Shown here one piece after another: positions 50,311-58,803 of a DNA stretch of 62,518 nucleotides (the first letter of the stretch is position 1; each line of letters begins with the position of its first letter). A model generated the notes under the pieces. That model worked only from the letters and a program-made list of their open reading frames with translations. It made no database searches and had not been told where the DNA came from. A program made the translations under genes and the position numbers. This DNA is from Fibrobacter sp. (GTDB taxonomy: Bacteria; Fibrobacterota; Fibrobacteria; Fibrobacterales; Fibrobacteraceae), in assembly GCA_024399015.1 (NCBI GenBank), contig JAKSIC010000017.1, positions 1-62,518 of the forward strand, in the 5' to 3' direction.

Positions 50311-51205
50311 TCTGGGCTAGCACAATAGCCACGGCCATAATAATACAGCCTAGGGCTTCTTGAGTGCTTAAACGTTCTCCAAGAACGACCCAGCCGGCAA
50401 GAACAGCGAATACAGATTCCAAGCTCATCAGTAGCGATGCTACGGTGGGCTTTATTTTATTCTGGGCCACAATCTGCAAGGTGAATGCAACACCGCTTGA
50501 AAGAACTGCGGCGTACAGCAGGGGAATCCATGCGTTAACATGGGTGTATATTTCTACGGCGCTGGCTAGGCCCGCGGCGGAACATTTCATGTCTACAAAG
50601 AACATGGGGAAGGCGCTCAAAACGCAGGCCACCAAACATTGAATTGCAGAAAGTCGAACGTTGTCTACATCTGAACCGTACTTGTCAACAATCAGAATCT
50701 GGACGGAGAATGACAAGGCGCAAAGTAGTAGAACTCCATCGGAAGCCTGGACAGAAAAACCTTCCTTGATGCAAAGAAGATAAAGACCGACCACGGTCAA
50801 TCCAACGCAAATCCAATTTTTTGCAGAAATCTTTTTTCCCAGAAGGGCGCTTAATACGGGAACCAACACAATGTAGCAGGTTGTGAGAAATCCGGACTTT
50901 CCTGCGGAGGTGCCTAGGTAAAGTCCCAACTGTTGGAAGTTGGTGCCGAAGGCCAGGGCGATACCGCAGAGGATGCCTGCCTTCCAAAGTTTTTTATTGT
51001 CGGCCGGTGTGACGGGACGTCGAGAACTTTTGCCGGCAAAGTCAAGAATCTTGGCCAAACCGAACAGCAAGAATGTGGCGATGAAGTTGCGGACGCAGGT
51101 GAAAACAAAAGGACCTGCACTGTTGCCTTCTGCTTGGGCAACAAAGGTGGTGCCCCAGATAAAAGCTGCAAGAACCAATAAGAAGCTGTAACCTAAATTC
51201 GCCAT
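50285..51205 (-). CDS. EamA/DMT-family transporter
   Basis: A 306-residue ten-helix DMT exporter. It begins SFLLVLAAFIWGTTFVAQAE and has CGIALAFGTNFQQLGLYLGT (about 80-100), then TSAGKSGFLTTCYIVLVPVL and MSLESVFAVLAGWVVLGERL, the usual conserved ends of both repeats. Substrate unknown. Its last 26 bases overlap the NhaC gene on the other strand. No close relation to the other DMT gene at 44807 beyond family. Confidence 0.85.
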   Translation of the reverse strand: MANLGYSFLLVLAAFIWGTTFVAQAEGNSAGPFVFTCVRNFIATFLLFGLAKILDFAGKSSRRPVTPADNKKLWKAGILCGIALAFGTNFQQLGLYLGTSAGKSGFLTTCYIVLVPVLSALLGKKISAKNWICVGLTVVGLYLLCIKEGFSVQASDGVLLLCALSFSVQILIVDKYGSDVDNVRLSAIQCLVACVLSAFPMFFVDMKCSAAGLASAVEIYTHVNAWIPLLYAAVLSSGVAFTLQIVAQNKIKPTVASLLMSLESVFAVLAGWVVLGERLSTQEALGCIIMAVAIVLAQINPSSSKD

Positions 51206-51346
51206 GGCCCATATATAGCAAATACCTTGTTTGTAAACATTTTTTATTTGTAAATAAAGGTGGGGTTATGTAAAAAGAAAGTGGAAACCCTTTGCTTGAA
51301 AAGCGGGGTTTTATACTTTTGTTTTCGGTGTGTGGAGGAGGATAGT

Positions 51347-54300
51347 ATGCCCGGTAAATCGGCACTGTTTTTTTCCCTTTGCGCAGGCTTGGCTCTGAGT
51401 GTTTCAGCTACCGCTGCGTCAGTTACTCCCGCAACTCCAGTCTTGGACGAGGCGGATAATTGCTACCAAATTTCCAATGCAGCTGAATTGTACGGCTTTG
51501 CTGCCATTGTTAACGGCCAAGGCGTTACAAAGAACGTTTCTGCTTGCGGTAAGCTCACTAAGGACATTGTTGTTAATGAGGGCGTGCTTAACCCAGACGG
51601 CTCTGTGAATGCTGCAGATTCTGCAAGTTTTGCAACCTGGACCCCCATTGCATCTTTCTCTGGTGTGTTCGATGGCCAGGGTCATAAGATTTCTGGACTT
51701 TATTTCAATAATAGTTCGACATCAAATGTTGGCTTTGTAAATGTGTTGACGGGCGGTTCCGTAGAAAAGCCGGTGACCATTAAGAACTTAGAAATTGCCG
51801 ATTCCTATATCCGTGGAAGTTCCAATGTTGCTGGGTTTGCTGTCTATGCCCAGAGCGGTGTGGTGCAAATCAGCAATAGCGTTTTCTCCAGCGTTATTGA
51901 TGCAAAGTATGTGTCTGGTGGCTTTGTATCTAGAGCTGCCGCAGGTTCTACGCTGTATATAGATAACTGCCTTTTCAATGGTAAAATTTCCGCCCAGACA
52001 AATACGGGTGGATTTGTGGGCCAGACTTTACAAGGAAAGCTTTTCCTGAATAATAGCGTGTCTGTGGGTTCCGTCGTTTATACAGGGACTGGATCTGCCC
52101 TACAGTACGGTGTAAAGGTTTTGTTCGGTAATAAGTACAGTGGTTCCGCAACGATTGAAAACAGCTTCTACTTGGAATCTGAAGGAATTGGAGAACTGGG
52201 TGGTTTTGCCGCTACAGCGGAACAGCTTGCCGACGGCTCTGTAACCAAGGCTCTTAGAATTTACCAGGATTTGTATCGTGGCGTTGATGGCTCTATCTGG
52301 GGCCAAAAAGTGGGCACTGATGCATACCCCATACTGAGCGGAAAATTGGAAGGTTACACCGGAACTACTGCAAGCATTGTTTTCCATACTTACTCCGGTG
52401 ACGAAACCGTTTACGCTTCCGAGTATGTTCCTGGTTACAAGGTTGTTCTTCCCAACGCTTACCGCGAAGGCTATCAGTTTATGGGTTGGTACGCCAATCG
52501 CGATTTTACAGGTTCCGTCATGACGGAAATTCCATCTAACGCCTCGGGAACTCAGGAATTCTGGGCAAAGTTTGCCAAAATCTACAAGGTGACTTTGGAT
52601 GTAGAAGACGGAACAATTGATTCTGCCAATGTTTCCGCATACACCGAAGGCATTGGCGCAGCCCTTCCCAAGAAGGTTCGCCGTTCTGGCTACATGTTCA
52701 GGGGCTGGGTTCTTGATGGTGATGCCAGCGAAACCTTTGTGGATTCCATTACGACAAAGATGTCCGGTGACTTGAAGTTCAACGCTTCTTGGTTTGAGGT
52801 GAAGGCTCCTTCCAAGAATTCTGATGGTTGCTACGAGATTTCCTCCTCCGCAGAGCTTTATGGCTTTGCAGGTCTTATTAATGGCATTTATGGCATGACC
52901 AAGTCTACCGTGAATTGCGCTAAGCTTACTGCAGATATCGAAGTGAACAAGAATGTCCTTAAGGCTGATGGAACCCTGGATTCATCTAAGATTACATCCT
53001 TTGTTTCTTGGAATCCTATTGATGGCTTCTCTGGCAAGTTCGATGGTCAGGGCCATAAGATTTCTGGCCTTTATAGCGTGAGTAACGGCGCTAATGGAGG
53101 CTTGTTCGGATTAGTCAAGGGTGGCATTACCGTAAATCCAGTGATCGTTAAAAACGTGGGCCTGGTGGATTCCTATATCTATGGATCCTATTACACTGGT
53201 GGCTTGATTGGTGCAACGGATCAGAGTACCGTACTCCTCGTTGAAAACTGTTATAACGAGGCAAATGTTGTTGCTAACGGTACTGCTGCAGGAATTATTG
53301 GTTTCGTTCACTACTTGAGTGATGCGACCATTGTAAACTGCTATAACCTTGGAACAATTCATAGTGCCGCTAGTTACAGCGCAGGTATCAACGCTCATCA
53401 GGGTAGTACTGTTACCCTGAAAATGGCGAACTGCTATAACCTGGGAACTATTACTTCTGGTTATTCTAGCTACCGTAGGATGCTGATTTATTCAAAACCC
53501 ACCTACCTTACCATGGAAAACTGCTTCTATGACAAGGCTAAGGGCAATAAGGAAAATGGGGGCTTTGGCGCTACTCCGGAACAGTTTGAAAATGGTACTG
53601 TGGCAACAATGCTTCGTGAAGGAACTTTCGGAATCCATGATGGCTCCATCTGGGGGCAGGATGTAGGTTCCGATTCTTATCCCTTGTTCCGTAGTGCAAT
53701 TTCTAATTCCAAGGCGGTGAAGCACGCGGTTACATTCCACACCTACGAAGGCGACAAGGTTTCGTATTTCGATTCTTACGTTGAGGGCTTTTCCAAGGCT
53801 CTTCCGGTTACGAATCGTGAGGCGTACTCTTTCAGAGGCTGGTTTGATAACGCTGAATTTACCGGCGTCAAGGTGGATTCCATTTTGGCTTCTGCCACCG
53901 CAGATCAGGAATTTTGGGCAAAGTACGAAAGACTGTTTACTGTAACCTTGAATACAAACGGCGGTACCGTTGTTTCTGATAACGTGACCGAATATGTAGA
54001 AGGGATTGGAGCAAAGCTTCCTAAGAACGTGACCCAGAATAACAAGGTGTTCATGGGCTGGTATACCGACGAAGAATTTTCTGGATCTCCAGTATCCAAC
54101 ATTTCAACGACAGACGAGGGTAACAAGACTTTCTATGCAAAGTGGATGACATTGAAGGTCCCTCAACTGGAAGATGGCTGCTATGTCATTTCCGATGTGA
54201 CGGAACTTTACGCCTACGCCGCCATGATTAACGGTACTAGTGGCTACAGCAAGACCCCGTACATTTGCGGTGCCTTGAGTAGGGATATTGTGGTGAACGA

Positions 54301-56293
54301 AAATGTGTTGAAGGAAGATGGATCCCTTGATTCTGCCCGTGCTGACCAGCATGTTCCTTGGAATCCCTTGGATAACATCACCAATTCCTTTGATGGCCGT
54401 GGCCATACTATTTCTGGCTTGTATATCAATGATCGTTCAAGGAACTATCTGGGTTTCATTGGCCGCGTAAATGGTGGTACAACCCTGAATCCTCTGGTTA
54501 TCAAGAACGTGAATATCAAGGATTCCTATGTTGATGGCGCGAACTATATAGGCGGTGTTGCTGCCTTGGTGCTTACTTCGAAAGTTGTAAAAATGGATAG
54601 TGTGAGCTTTGACGGTGTTATTGAAAATAGATACATTGCGGGTGGCTTGGTAGCTCAGAATAGTGGTACACTGGAAATCCGCAATAGCCAAACCTCTGGT
54701 TACTACGCCTATAACGATCCTACCGCTTACATCACGGACATTGGTGGCCTTGTTGGAACGAATAATTCAACCTTGTCTGTTGAAAATTGCAAGAACTTCG
54801 CAACTGTTGTAGGTAAAATCTATAATGGCGGCTTGGTTGGTGAAACAGGCACGTCCTTGACTATATCGGAAAGTTTCAACGAAGGTTCTGTTTTGGGCAA
54901 CGGCTACAACGGTGGCCTTGTTGGTTACGTTTCTGGTGCAGTCAACATCATCAACTCCTACAATGCGGGAAAGATTGAATCTATTGATAATTATAACGGT
55001 GGAATAGTGGCTTACAATTCTGGTACCCTCAACCTGATGCAGAGCTACAATGTTGCTCCGGTTTCCGGAAAAAGCTTTATCGGTGGCTTGGTCGGTTATA
55101 ACAATGTGACGATCAATGTGGCCAACAGCTATAATCTGGGCGCCGTTTCTGCAACTAACAGCTATGCTGCTGGCTTGTTGGGCTACGCCAATCAGGCTTC
55201 GGGCTATTTTGCCAGTTCTTATGTATTGAACAGTTATAGCATGGGTGAGGTCTCTGCAAAGAGCTATATGGATCCTGTCGCCAATGTGGCATTGAAAACG
55301 GGTGTAGATTTCCCGAAGAACTTTGTCAATAATTTCTACTTGGAAGTAGAAGGTGGCAAGGAAAGTTCTTTTGGTACAGCCAAGGAAAGGGTTGCCTTTA
55401 CGGATACTTCCTTGACCAAGGAATTGCACGCCTATGTTCAAAAGGATGCTGATGGAGTTGCTGTAGAGGGTGGGATCAACGGTCTTGTGTGGGGCCAGGA
55501 TTCCATTCCGATGCTTAATACCAAGGAATATTATGCTGTAGGCTTCGTGCTGAACGGCGGAACCTTGGAAGACGCTCCTAGGACTTACAAGACTGGTGAT
55601 GAATTGTTGTTGCCCAATCCCACTCGCGAAGGTTACGAGTTTATGGGCTGGTTCAAGAATCCTGAATTCGGTAGCTCTGCCCAGGCTGTGACTAAGATTT
55701 ATGAAACTGACTTTGGCAACAAGATGTTCTACGCCATGTGGAAAGTTCTTGAATATACCGTATTGGTTTCCGTTAATAATGAAAACGCAGGTTATGTCAC
55801 TGGTTTGAAGAATGACGGCAAGTACAACTACGGTGAAATGGTGACGCTGAACGCCGTTGCCGCCAATGGCTACTACTTTACCGATTGGACGTCGGATGCG
55901 GAATCTTTCAAGTCCGAACAGATTACTTTCCACGTGAAGGGTAACGTGACCTTGGTTGCGAACTTCGAAAAAATTCCGGAGAGCTCTTCTAGTAGTTCCT
56001 CCAGTGTCGCTCCGAACTCAAGTAGTTCCAGTGAAACACCTGCTTCCAGCAGCAGTGAAAAGGATGCTATCGATGTTGTGGGACCGATTCCGCAGTTCGC
56101 TTTGACCGCAGCTGGTCGCGACATTCAGGTGGCCGGCGCCCGCGTTGGCAGCGCCTACGCTGTCCTTGATATGCAGGGCCGCGTGCTTGCTTCCGGTAGG
56201 GTTTCCGCCTCCAGCTTCAACATTTCCTTGGGGCGCGTCGGGTCTTACCTTGTACGCATCGGGACCCAGGTGCAAACCGTCAGGTTGAGGTAG
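51347..56293 (+). CDS. giant repeat-rich secreted protein (GLUG-like and InlB-B repeats, C-terminal sorting-like domain)
   Basis: A 1648-residue exported protein: signal peptide to about SATAA (residue 23). Three large modules follow, each starting CYxISxxxELYxxAxxING and passing WNPIDGFSGxFDGQGHKISGLY and GLUG-like turns, then an InlB-B/FLG_new repeat (GYQFMGWYANRDFTG). The third module is expanded with several extra GGLVG units. A poly-Ser linker (SSSSSS) leads to a C-terminal domain DMQGRVLASGRVSASSFNI...QTVRLR, like the type IX sorting/FlgD-type C-terminus. Start ATG 51347 has AGGAGG upstream. Likely surface adhesin or polysaccharide-binding; not proven. Confidence 0.85.
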   Translation: MPGKSALFFSLCAGLALSVSATAASVTPATPVLDEADNCYQISNAAELYGFAAIVNGQGVTKNVSACGKLTKDIVVNEGVLNPDGSVNAADSASFATWTPIASFSGVFDGQGHKISGLYFNNSSTSNVGFVNVLTGGSVEKPVTIKNLEIADSYIRGSSNVAGFAVYAQSGVVQISNSVFSSVIDAKYVSGGFVSRAAAGSTLYIDNCLFNGKISAQTNTGGFVGQTLQGKLFLNNSVSVGSVVYTGTGSALQYGVKVLFGNKYSGSATIENSFYLESEGIGELGGFAATAEQLADGSVTKALRIYQDLYRGVDGSIWGQKVGTDAYPILSGKLEGYTGTTASIVFHTYSGDETVYASEYVPGYKVVLPNAYREGYQFMGWYANRDFTGSVMTEIPSNASGTQEFWAKFAKIYKVTLDVEDGTIDSANVSAYTEGIGAALPKKVRRSGYMFRGWVLDGDASETFVDSITTKMSGDLKFNASWFEVKAPSKNSDGCYEISSSAELYGFAGLINGIYGMTKSTVNCAKLTADIEVNKNVLKADGTLDSSKITSFVSWNPIDGFSGKFDGQGHKISGLYSVSNGANGGLFGLVKGGITVNPVIVKNVGLVDSYIYGSYYTGGLIGATDQSTVLLVENCYNEANVVANGTAAGIIGFVHYLSDATIVNCYNLGTIHSAASYSAGINAHQGSTVTLKMANCYNLGTITSGYSSYRRMLIYSKPTYLTMENCFYDKAKGNKENGGFGATPEQFENGTVATMLREGTFGIHDGSIWGQDVGSDSYPLFRSAISNSKAVKHAVTFHTYEGDKVSYFDSYVEGFSKALPVTNREAYSFRGWFDNAEFTGVKVDSILASATADQEFWAKYERLFTVTLNTNGGTVVSDNVTEYVEGIGAKLPKNVTQNNKVFMGWYTDEEFSGSPVSNISTTDEGNKTFYAKWMTLKVPQLEDGCYVISDVTELYAYAAMINGTSGYSKTPYICGALSRDIVVNENVLKEDGSLDSARADQHVPWNPLDNITNSFDGRGHTISGLYINDRSRNYLGFIGRVNGGTTLNPLVIKNVNIKDSYVDGANYIGGVAALVLTSKVVKMDSVSFDGVIENRYIAGGLVAQNSGTLEIRNSQTSGYYAYNDPTAYITDIGGLVGTNNSTLSVENCKNFATVVGKIYNGGLVGETGTSLTISESFNEGSVLGNGYNGGLVGYVSGAVNIINSYNAGKIESIDNYNGGIVAYNSGTLNLMQSYNVAPVSGKSFIGGLVGYNNVTINVANSYNLGAVSATNSYAAGLLGYANQASGYFASSYVLNSYSMGEVSAKSYMDPVANVALKTGVDFPKNFVNNFYLEVEGGKESSFGTAKERVAFTDTSLTKELHAYVQKDADGVAVEGGINGLVWGQDSIPMLNTKEYYAVGFVLNGGTLEDAPRTYKTGDELLLPNPTREGYEFMGWFKNPEFGSSAQAVTKIYETDFGNKMFYAMWKVLEYTVLVSVNNENAGYVTGLKNDGKYNYGEMVTLNAVAANGYYFTDWTSDAESFKSEQITFHVKGNVTLVANFEKIPESSSSSSSSVAPNSSSSSETPASSSSEKDAIDVVGPIPQFALTAAGRDIQVAGARVGSAYAVLDMQGRVLASGRVSASSFNISLGRVGSYLVRIGTQVQTVRLR

Positions 56294-56315
56294 TTCCTTC
56301 GCAAAAAAATCATCG

Positions 56316-56349
56316 AAAAAGGCCGTTTTTTGAATAAAACGGCCTTTTT
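56316..56349 (+). terminator. terminator of the giant protein gene
   Basis: AAAAAGGCCGTTTT and AAAACGGCCTTTTT form a strong stem with a short loop. Confidence 0.85.
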
Positions 56350-56501
56350 CTGTTGAGAAAACTCAAGAAATTACAACGCGAAAATTGACAAAACTCACAT
56401 TCTGAAGGCACTTTGCGTTTATCTTCTTACAAAATGAACTTATTCAAAACATTGTTTGTATTTTCAGTTGCGAAAAAAAACAAGACAAAAGGAAGGTCTA
56501 T

Positions 56502-56585
56502 ATGAAATCACATGACGGATTTATCTTGAAACAGACTCTTGTCTTCATGGCTATCGCAATTGCTCTTGGCCTAATCTACGGATAA
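56502..56585 (+). CDS. 27-residue single-helix membrane peptide
   Basis: A tiny gene with ATG 56502 and TAA 56583-56585, preceded by a strong AGGAAGG at the right spacing. The peptide starts MKSHDGFILKQT and has one hydrophobic segment VFMAIAIALGLIYG to the end. It is followed within 30 bases by a terminator, so it is a stand-alone unit. No family recognised; small membrane peptides of this form are found as complex subunits, regulators or type I toxins. Confidence 0.55.
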   Translation: MKSHDGFILKQTLVFMAIAIALGLIYG

Positions 56586-56616
56586 ATTTTCAGTTTAAAA
56601 CTGAGAGAGAAAAAAG

Positions 56617-56650
56617 TCGGCGCTGTCATTTTGACGGCGTCGATTTTTTT
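56617..56650 (+). terminator. terminator after the small peptide gene
   Basis: TCGGCGCTGTCA pairs with TGACGGCGTCGA (two mismatches) around a 3-base loop, followed by an eight-T run. Confidence 0.75.
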
Positions 56651-56716
56651 TGATGGGGAACCGAGCAGGGGCTTCGTTGGGACTGCGCGGACTTTGCTGC
56701 AGAATTATGTTGTACG

Positions 56717-56750
56717 CAAAAAGGCAGGCTCTTTCGAGTCTGCCTTTTAA
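56717..56750 (-). terminator. thrS: terminator after the thrS remnant 1
   Basis: AAAAAGGCAGGCTC and GAGTCTGCCTTTT pair (one mismatch) with a TTTC loop; minus strand reads into T-rich sequence. It matches what a complete thrS would end with. Confidence 0.6.
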
Positions 56751-56753
56751 GCT

Positions 56754-56786
56754 GTCATTGCGAGGGGCGAATGCCCCGCGGCAATC
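56754..56786. repeat. REP-like palindrome
   Basis: GTCATTGC-GAGGGGC-GAAT-GCCCC-GCGGCAATC: inner GGGGC/GCCCC stem, outer ATTGC/GCAAT. Confidence 0.65.
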
Positions 56787-56794
56787 AAAGCGTT

Positions 56795-56993
56795 TTAGCG
56801 AACAACCTTGCGGTCTTCTGCAGTCATTTCCAGGAACTGAGCGACGGTCATAGAACCCTTGGGCACACCTTCGGTGTGCTTCCCGCGACGGCTCGGTTAT
56901 GGACAAATAAATTTGTCCGCAACACTCGCCTTAGGCGGTAATCGCCTTCCTTTCTCTTATTGACGGAGACAACGCCTTCGTTCATTTCCTTTT
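56795..56993 (-). pseudogene. thrS: thrS remnant 1 (C-terminal end of threonyl-tRNA synthetase)
   Basis: Reading the minus strand, EMNEGVVSVNKRKEGD (to about 56941) and GSMTVAQFLEMTAEDRKVVR-stop (56795-56860) are the anticodon-binding-domain end of ThrRS. The two are split by an inserted 80-bp element with three palindromes (56861-56940), and everything upstream is missing. The frame is broken, so it cannot make an enzyme. Part of it is near-identical to 57204-57250 of remnant 2. Confidence 0.75.
56861..56940. repeat. two-hairpin palindromic element, copy A
   Basis: Hairpin 1 GCACACC-TTC-GGTGTGC (56863-56879), conserved CCGCGACGGCTCGGTTAT, hairpin 2 GGACAAAT-AA-ATTTGTCC (56901-56918), conserved CGCAACACTCGCC, and CGCC-TTA-GGCG. 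It sits inside the coding sequence of a thrS remnant. Confidence 0.6.
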
Positions 56994-57077
56994 GGAGTGC
57001 TACGCACTCCCAACCGTGGCGGCTCGGCAATGCCCACGCAAGCGTGGTCGCTGCTCTCGCCTTGGACGGTTGTCACC
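56994..57077. repeat. two-hairpin palindromic element, copy C
   Basis: Hairpin 1 GGAGTGC-TAC-GCACTCC (56994-57010), then CCGTGGCGGCTCGGCAAT, hairpin 2 CCACGC-AA-GCGTGG (57034-57047), then CGCTGCTCTCGCCTTGGACGG. Adjacent to the upstream end of thrS remnant 1. Confidence 0.6.
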
Positions 57078-57080
57078 AAC

Positions 57081-57113
57081 GAAAAACGCAGGCTTTTCCA
57101 GCCTGCGTTTTGT
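57081..57113 (-). terminator. thrS: terminator after thrS remnant 2
   Basis: AAAACGCAGGCT and AGCCTGCGTTTT pair around a 4-base loop, with T-runs on the minus strand. It lies 17 bases past the remnant 2 stop. Confidence 0.65.
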
Positions 57114-57131
57114 AATTGGGTCACGTCATGA

Positions 57132-57708
57132 TTAGCGAACGACTTGTCTGTCTGCTTCTGTCATCTTGAGGAAGTCGGCGACAGACATTTGTCCCTTGTC
57201 ACCTTCCTTTCTCTTATTGACGGAGACAACGCCTTCGTTCATTTCCTTTTCACCTACAATAATCTTATAGGGGATTTTCTGGAGTTCGCACTGACGGAAC
57301 TTGTAGCCAAGCTTTTGACGCCTTCGGCGTCCGCGGCTGCGCCTCGGTCATCCCCGTCAAGCGAGGACAGGTGCCGAAAAGCAAGCTTTTCGTCGCGACA
57401 CTCGGCTTGCACGCTTTTCCTTACCGATGCGGCGGTGGTCGCGCTTTTCGGCTTCTTCAAGGAACTTCAAATAGGTTTCCAGGCCTTCCTTGTCGGCAAA
57501 GCAGGTGCCGTACACGCGGGTCAGCTGGTCGCTGTTCTGATCGCCGTGCCAGTATGCACCTGCGAGGGAGAGCAGCTTGAAGGACTTCAGCTTGCCAGTG
57601 CTGGGAACGTGGGGGCCTGCACAGAGGTCTTCCCAGTTCTTGCCCGGTTCGCCGTTTGCATAGAAACTCAGGGTGCCGTCTGCGCCTTCGCGAGCCAGAG
57701 CGCGCTGA
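57132..57708 (-). pseudogene. thrS: thrS remnant 2 (editing domain joined to C-terminus; catalytic core lost)
   Basis: On the minus strand 57416-57708 encodes [19 protein letters not shown]...[13 protein letters not shown]...[33 protein letters not shown]...[14 protein letters not shown], the editing-domain and hinge region of ThrRS. 57132-57312 encodes FRQCELQKIPYKIIVGEKE...KGQMSVADFLKMTEADRQVVR-stop, the anticodon-binding end. The class II catalytic core between them is missing and replaced by palindromic element B. The N-terminal domain is also missing, replaced by the 135-nt element D. A functional thrS must exist elsewhere. Confidence 0.8.
57313..57415. repeat. two-hairpin palindromic element, copy B
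   Basis: Hairpin 1 GACGCC-TTC-GGCGTC (57317-57331), then CGCGGCTGCGCCTCGGTCAT, a 24-base extra part, hairpin 2 GAAAAGC-AA-GCTTTTC (57376-57391), then GTCGCGACACTCGGCTT. It replaces the catalytic core of thrS remnant 2. Confidence 0.6.
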
Positions 57709-57843
57709 GCGTTCCCCACACTATCGTGTGGGTCGGGCTATATTGCAAGGCCACCCGTGCGCACCTGCGGCACGCCCGCGCGGCTCTTGCAACCAAGCCT
57801 CGCTCCGCGAGTCTTGTCCCCAAGGGGTTACTATCCCTAACGC
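57709..57843. repeat. 135-nt multi-hairpin element (D)
   Basis: Ends GCGTT and AACGC pair. Inside: CCCACAC-TATC-GTGTGGG (57715-57732), CTCGC-TCC-GCGAG, CCCC-AA-GGGG (57818-57827), and a GCAAG/CTTGC long-range stem. Multi-helix folding suggests a structured or mobile palindromic element, inserted at the 5' side of thrS remnant 2. Confidence 0.55.
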
Positions 57844-57882
57844 AAAACATCTTCATGCTTAAATTGATTCTTTTGAAAAAAT

Positions 57883-57888
57883 TATATT
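57883..57888 (+). promoter_or_regulatory. -10 box of the barrel gene at 57899
   Basis: TATATT with the ATG ten bases later, giving a leader of about four bases. Confidence 0.35.
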
Positions 57889-57898
57889 TTCAGCGGAA

Positions 57899-58573
57899 AT
57901 GAAAAGTTGTATATCGATAAAATTAGCGTTGATCATAACAGTCTTGGCCGCTTTTTGTCATGCCAGCGACGTATCTAATCGTTTTTTCAGGCTCGGTACT
58001 AGCATTGGCCTTTCCTACGATTTTTTGATCGGTAAAGAGGGAAATCTGATGGATTCCAAGGATTTCAATGGACCAGGTTTTCTGCTCGCAGTCAACACCA
58101 TCTTTAATTTTCAGGATTTGCCGGCACTTCGCACAGGGCTAACATACAATGTTCGCTTACTCAAGAACGATGTTGGGTTCACAGACGAACGCCTTGACCG
58201 CGATACCTATGTAAAATACGAAACGGTCAGTTTAGGAATCCCCGTTCTTGCTCATTTCCAAACTCAAAGTCCATTTTACTTTGATGCAGGATTAACCTTC
58301 GCGTTCATCATAGACGCAAAGGAGGCTCATTATTGGACCAAAGGCAGCGCCTATGGCTTCGGAACAAAGTGGGATGGCGCGGGTCTTTCCTTTTGCGACA
58401 TACAACTCACTGCAGGAACAGGAATCATACTCGGCAACCGCTTCGAATTGGGTTTGCAAACGTTATTCGGTTTAACAACTGTCTTGGATGCAAGCGAAAT
58501 AAACGAGCGATATGATGACATCAGCGTGCATCTATTGTCATTTAGCGTAGCACTCGGCTACTATTTCATCTAG
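57899..58573 (+). CDS. outer-membrane beta-barrel protein (PorT/OmpW-like)
   Basis: A 224-residue exported protein: signal peptide to about CHAS (residue 23), then a compact barrel of eight or so strands: FRLGTSIGLSYDFLIG, ALRTGLTYNVRLL, VKYETVSLGIPVLAHFQ, FYFDAGLTFAFII, DIQLTAGTGIILGNRFELGLQTLFG, and a C-terminal strand ending LGYYFI. It resembles the outer-membrane beta-barrel families (OMP_b-brl_2). Function unknown. No ribosome-binding site; near-leaderless. Confidence 0.7.
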   Translation: MKSCISIKLALIITVLAAFCHASDVSNRFFRLGTSIGLSYDFLIGKEGNLMDSKDFNGPGFLLAVNTIFNFQDLPALRTGLTYNVRLLKNDVGFTDERLDRDTYVKYETVSLGIPVLAHFQTQSPFYFDAGLTFAFIIDAKEAHYWTKGSAYGFGTKWDGAGLSFCDIQLTAGTGIILGNRFELGLQTLFGLTTVLDASEINERYDDISVHLLSFSVALGYYFI

Positions 58574-58784
58574 CGAAACCAGGAAAAAATTGTTTTGGTT
58601 TGACAAAACTGTCTTCTCGCTTTTGGGATTGAGCCATCTTTTTCTGAGTTTCTTCATCGGTGTCATAGGACCAGACTGAAGACAATCCGCAAATACTGCG
58701 GTTGCCCCGGTGGTTGCTTTCATGGGCAAAAGCTAGACCTGCAAGCAAAAGGATTACGGAAACAGGAAGCGACAGACATTTCAT
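58566..58784 (-). CDS. small exported protein
   Basis: A 72-residue protein with a signal peptide ending AFA (MKCLSLPVSVILLLAGLAFA) and a mature part of about 50 residues with SICGLSSVWSYDTDEETQKKM. No family recognised. ATG 58784 is used; a TTG at 58802 is possible. It is downstream of the lipoprotein at 58804 and may be in the same transcript. Its end overlaps the barrel gene by eight bases on the opposite strand. Confidence 0.5.
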   Translation of the reverse strand: MKCLSLPVSVILLLAGLAFAHESNHRGNRSICGLSSVWSYDTDEETQKKMAQSQKREDSFVKPKQFFPGFAR

Positions 58785-58803
58785 AAACGACTTTTTTATC
58801 AAA

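Noticed and set aside
57144-57902. A 252-residue plus-strand open frame through the thrS remnants
   Set aside because: The opposite strand carries recognisable ThrRS fragments; this is a shadow plus palindromic elements.
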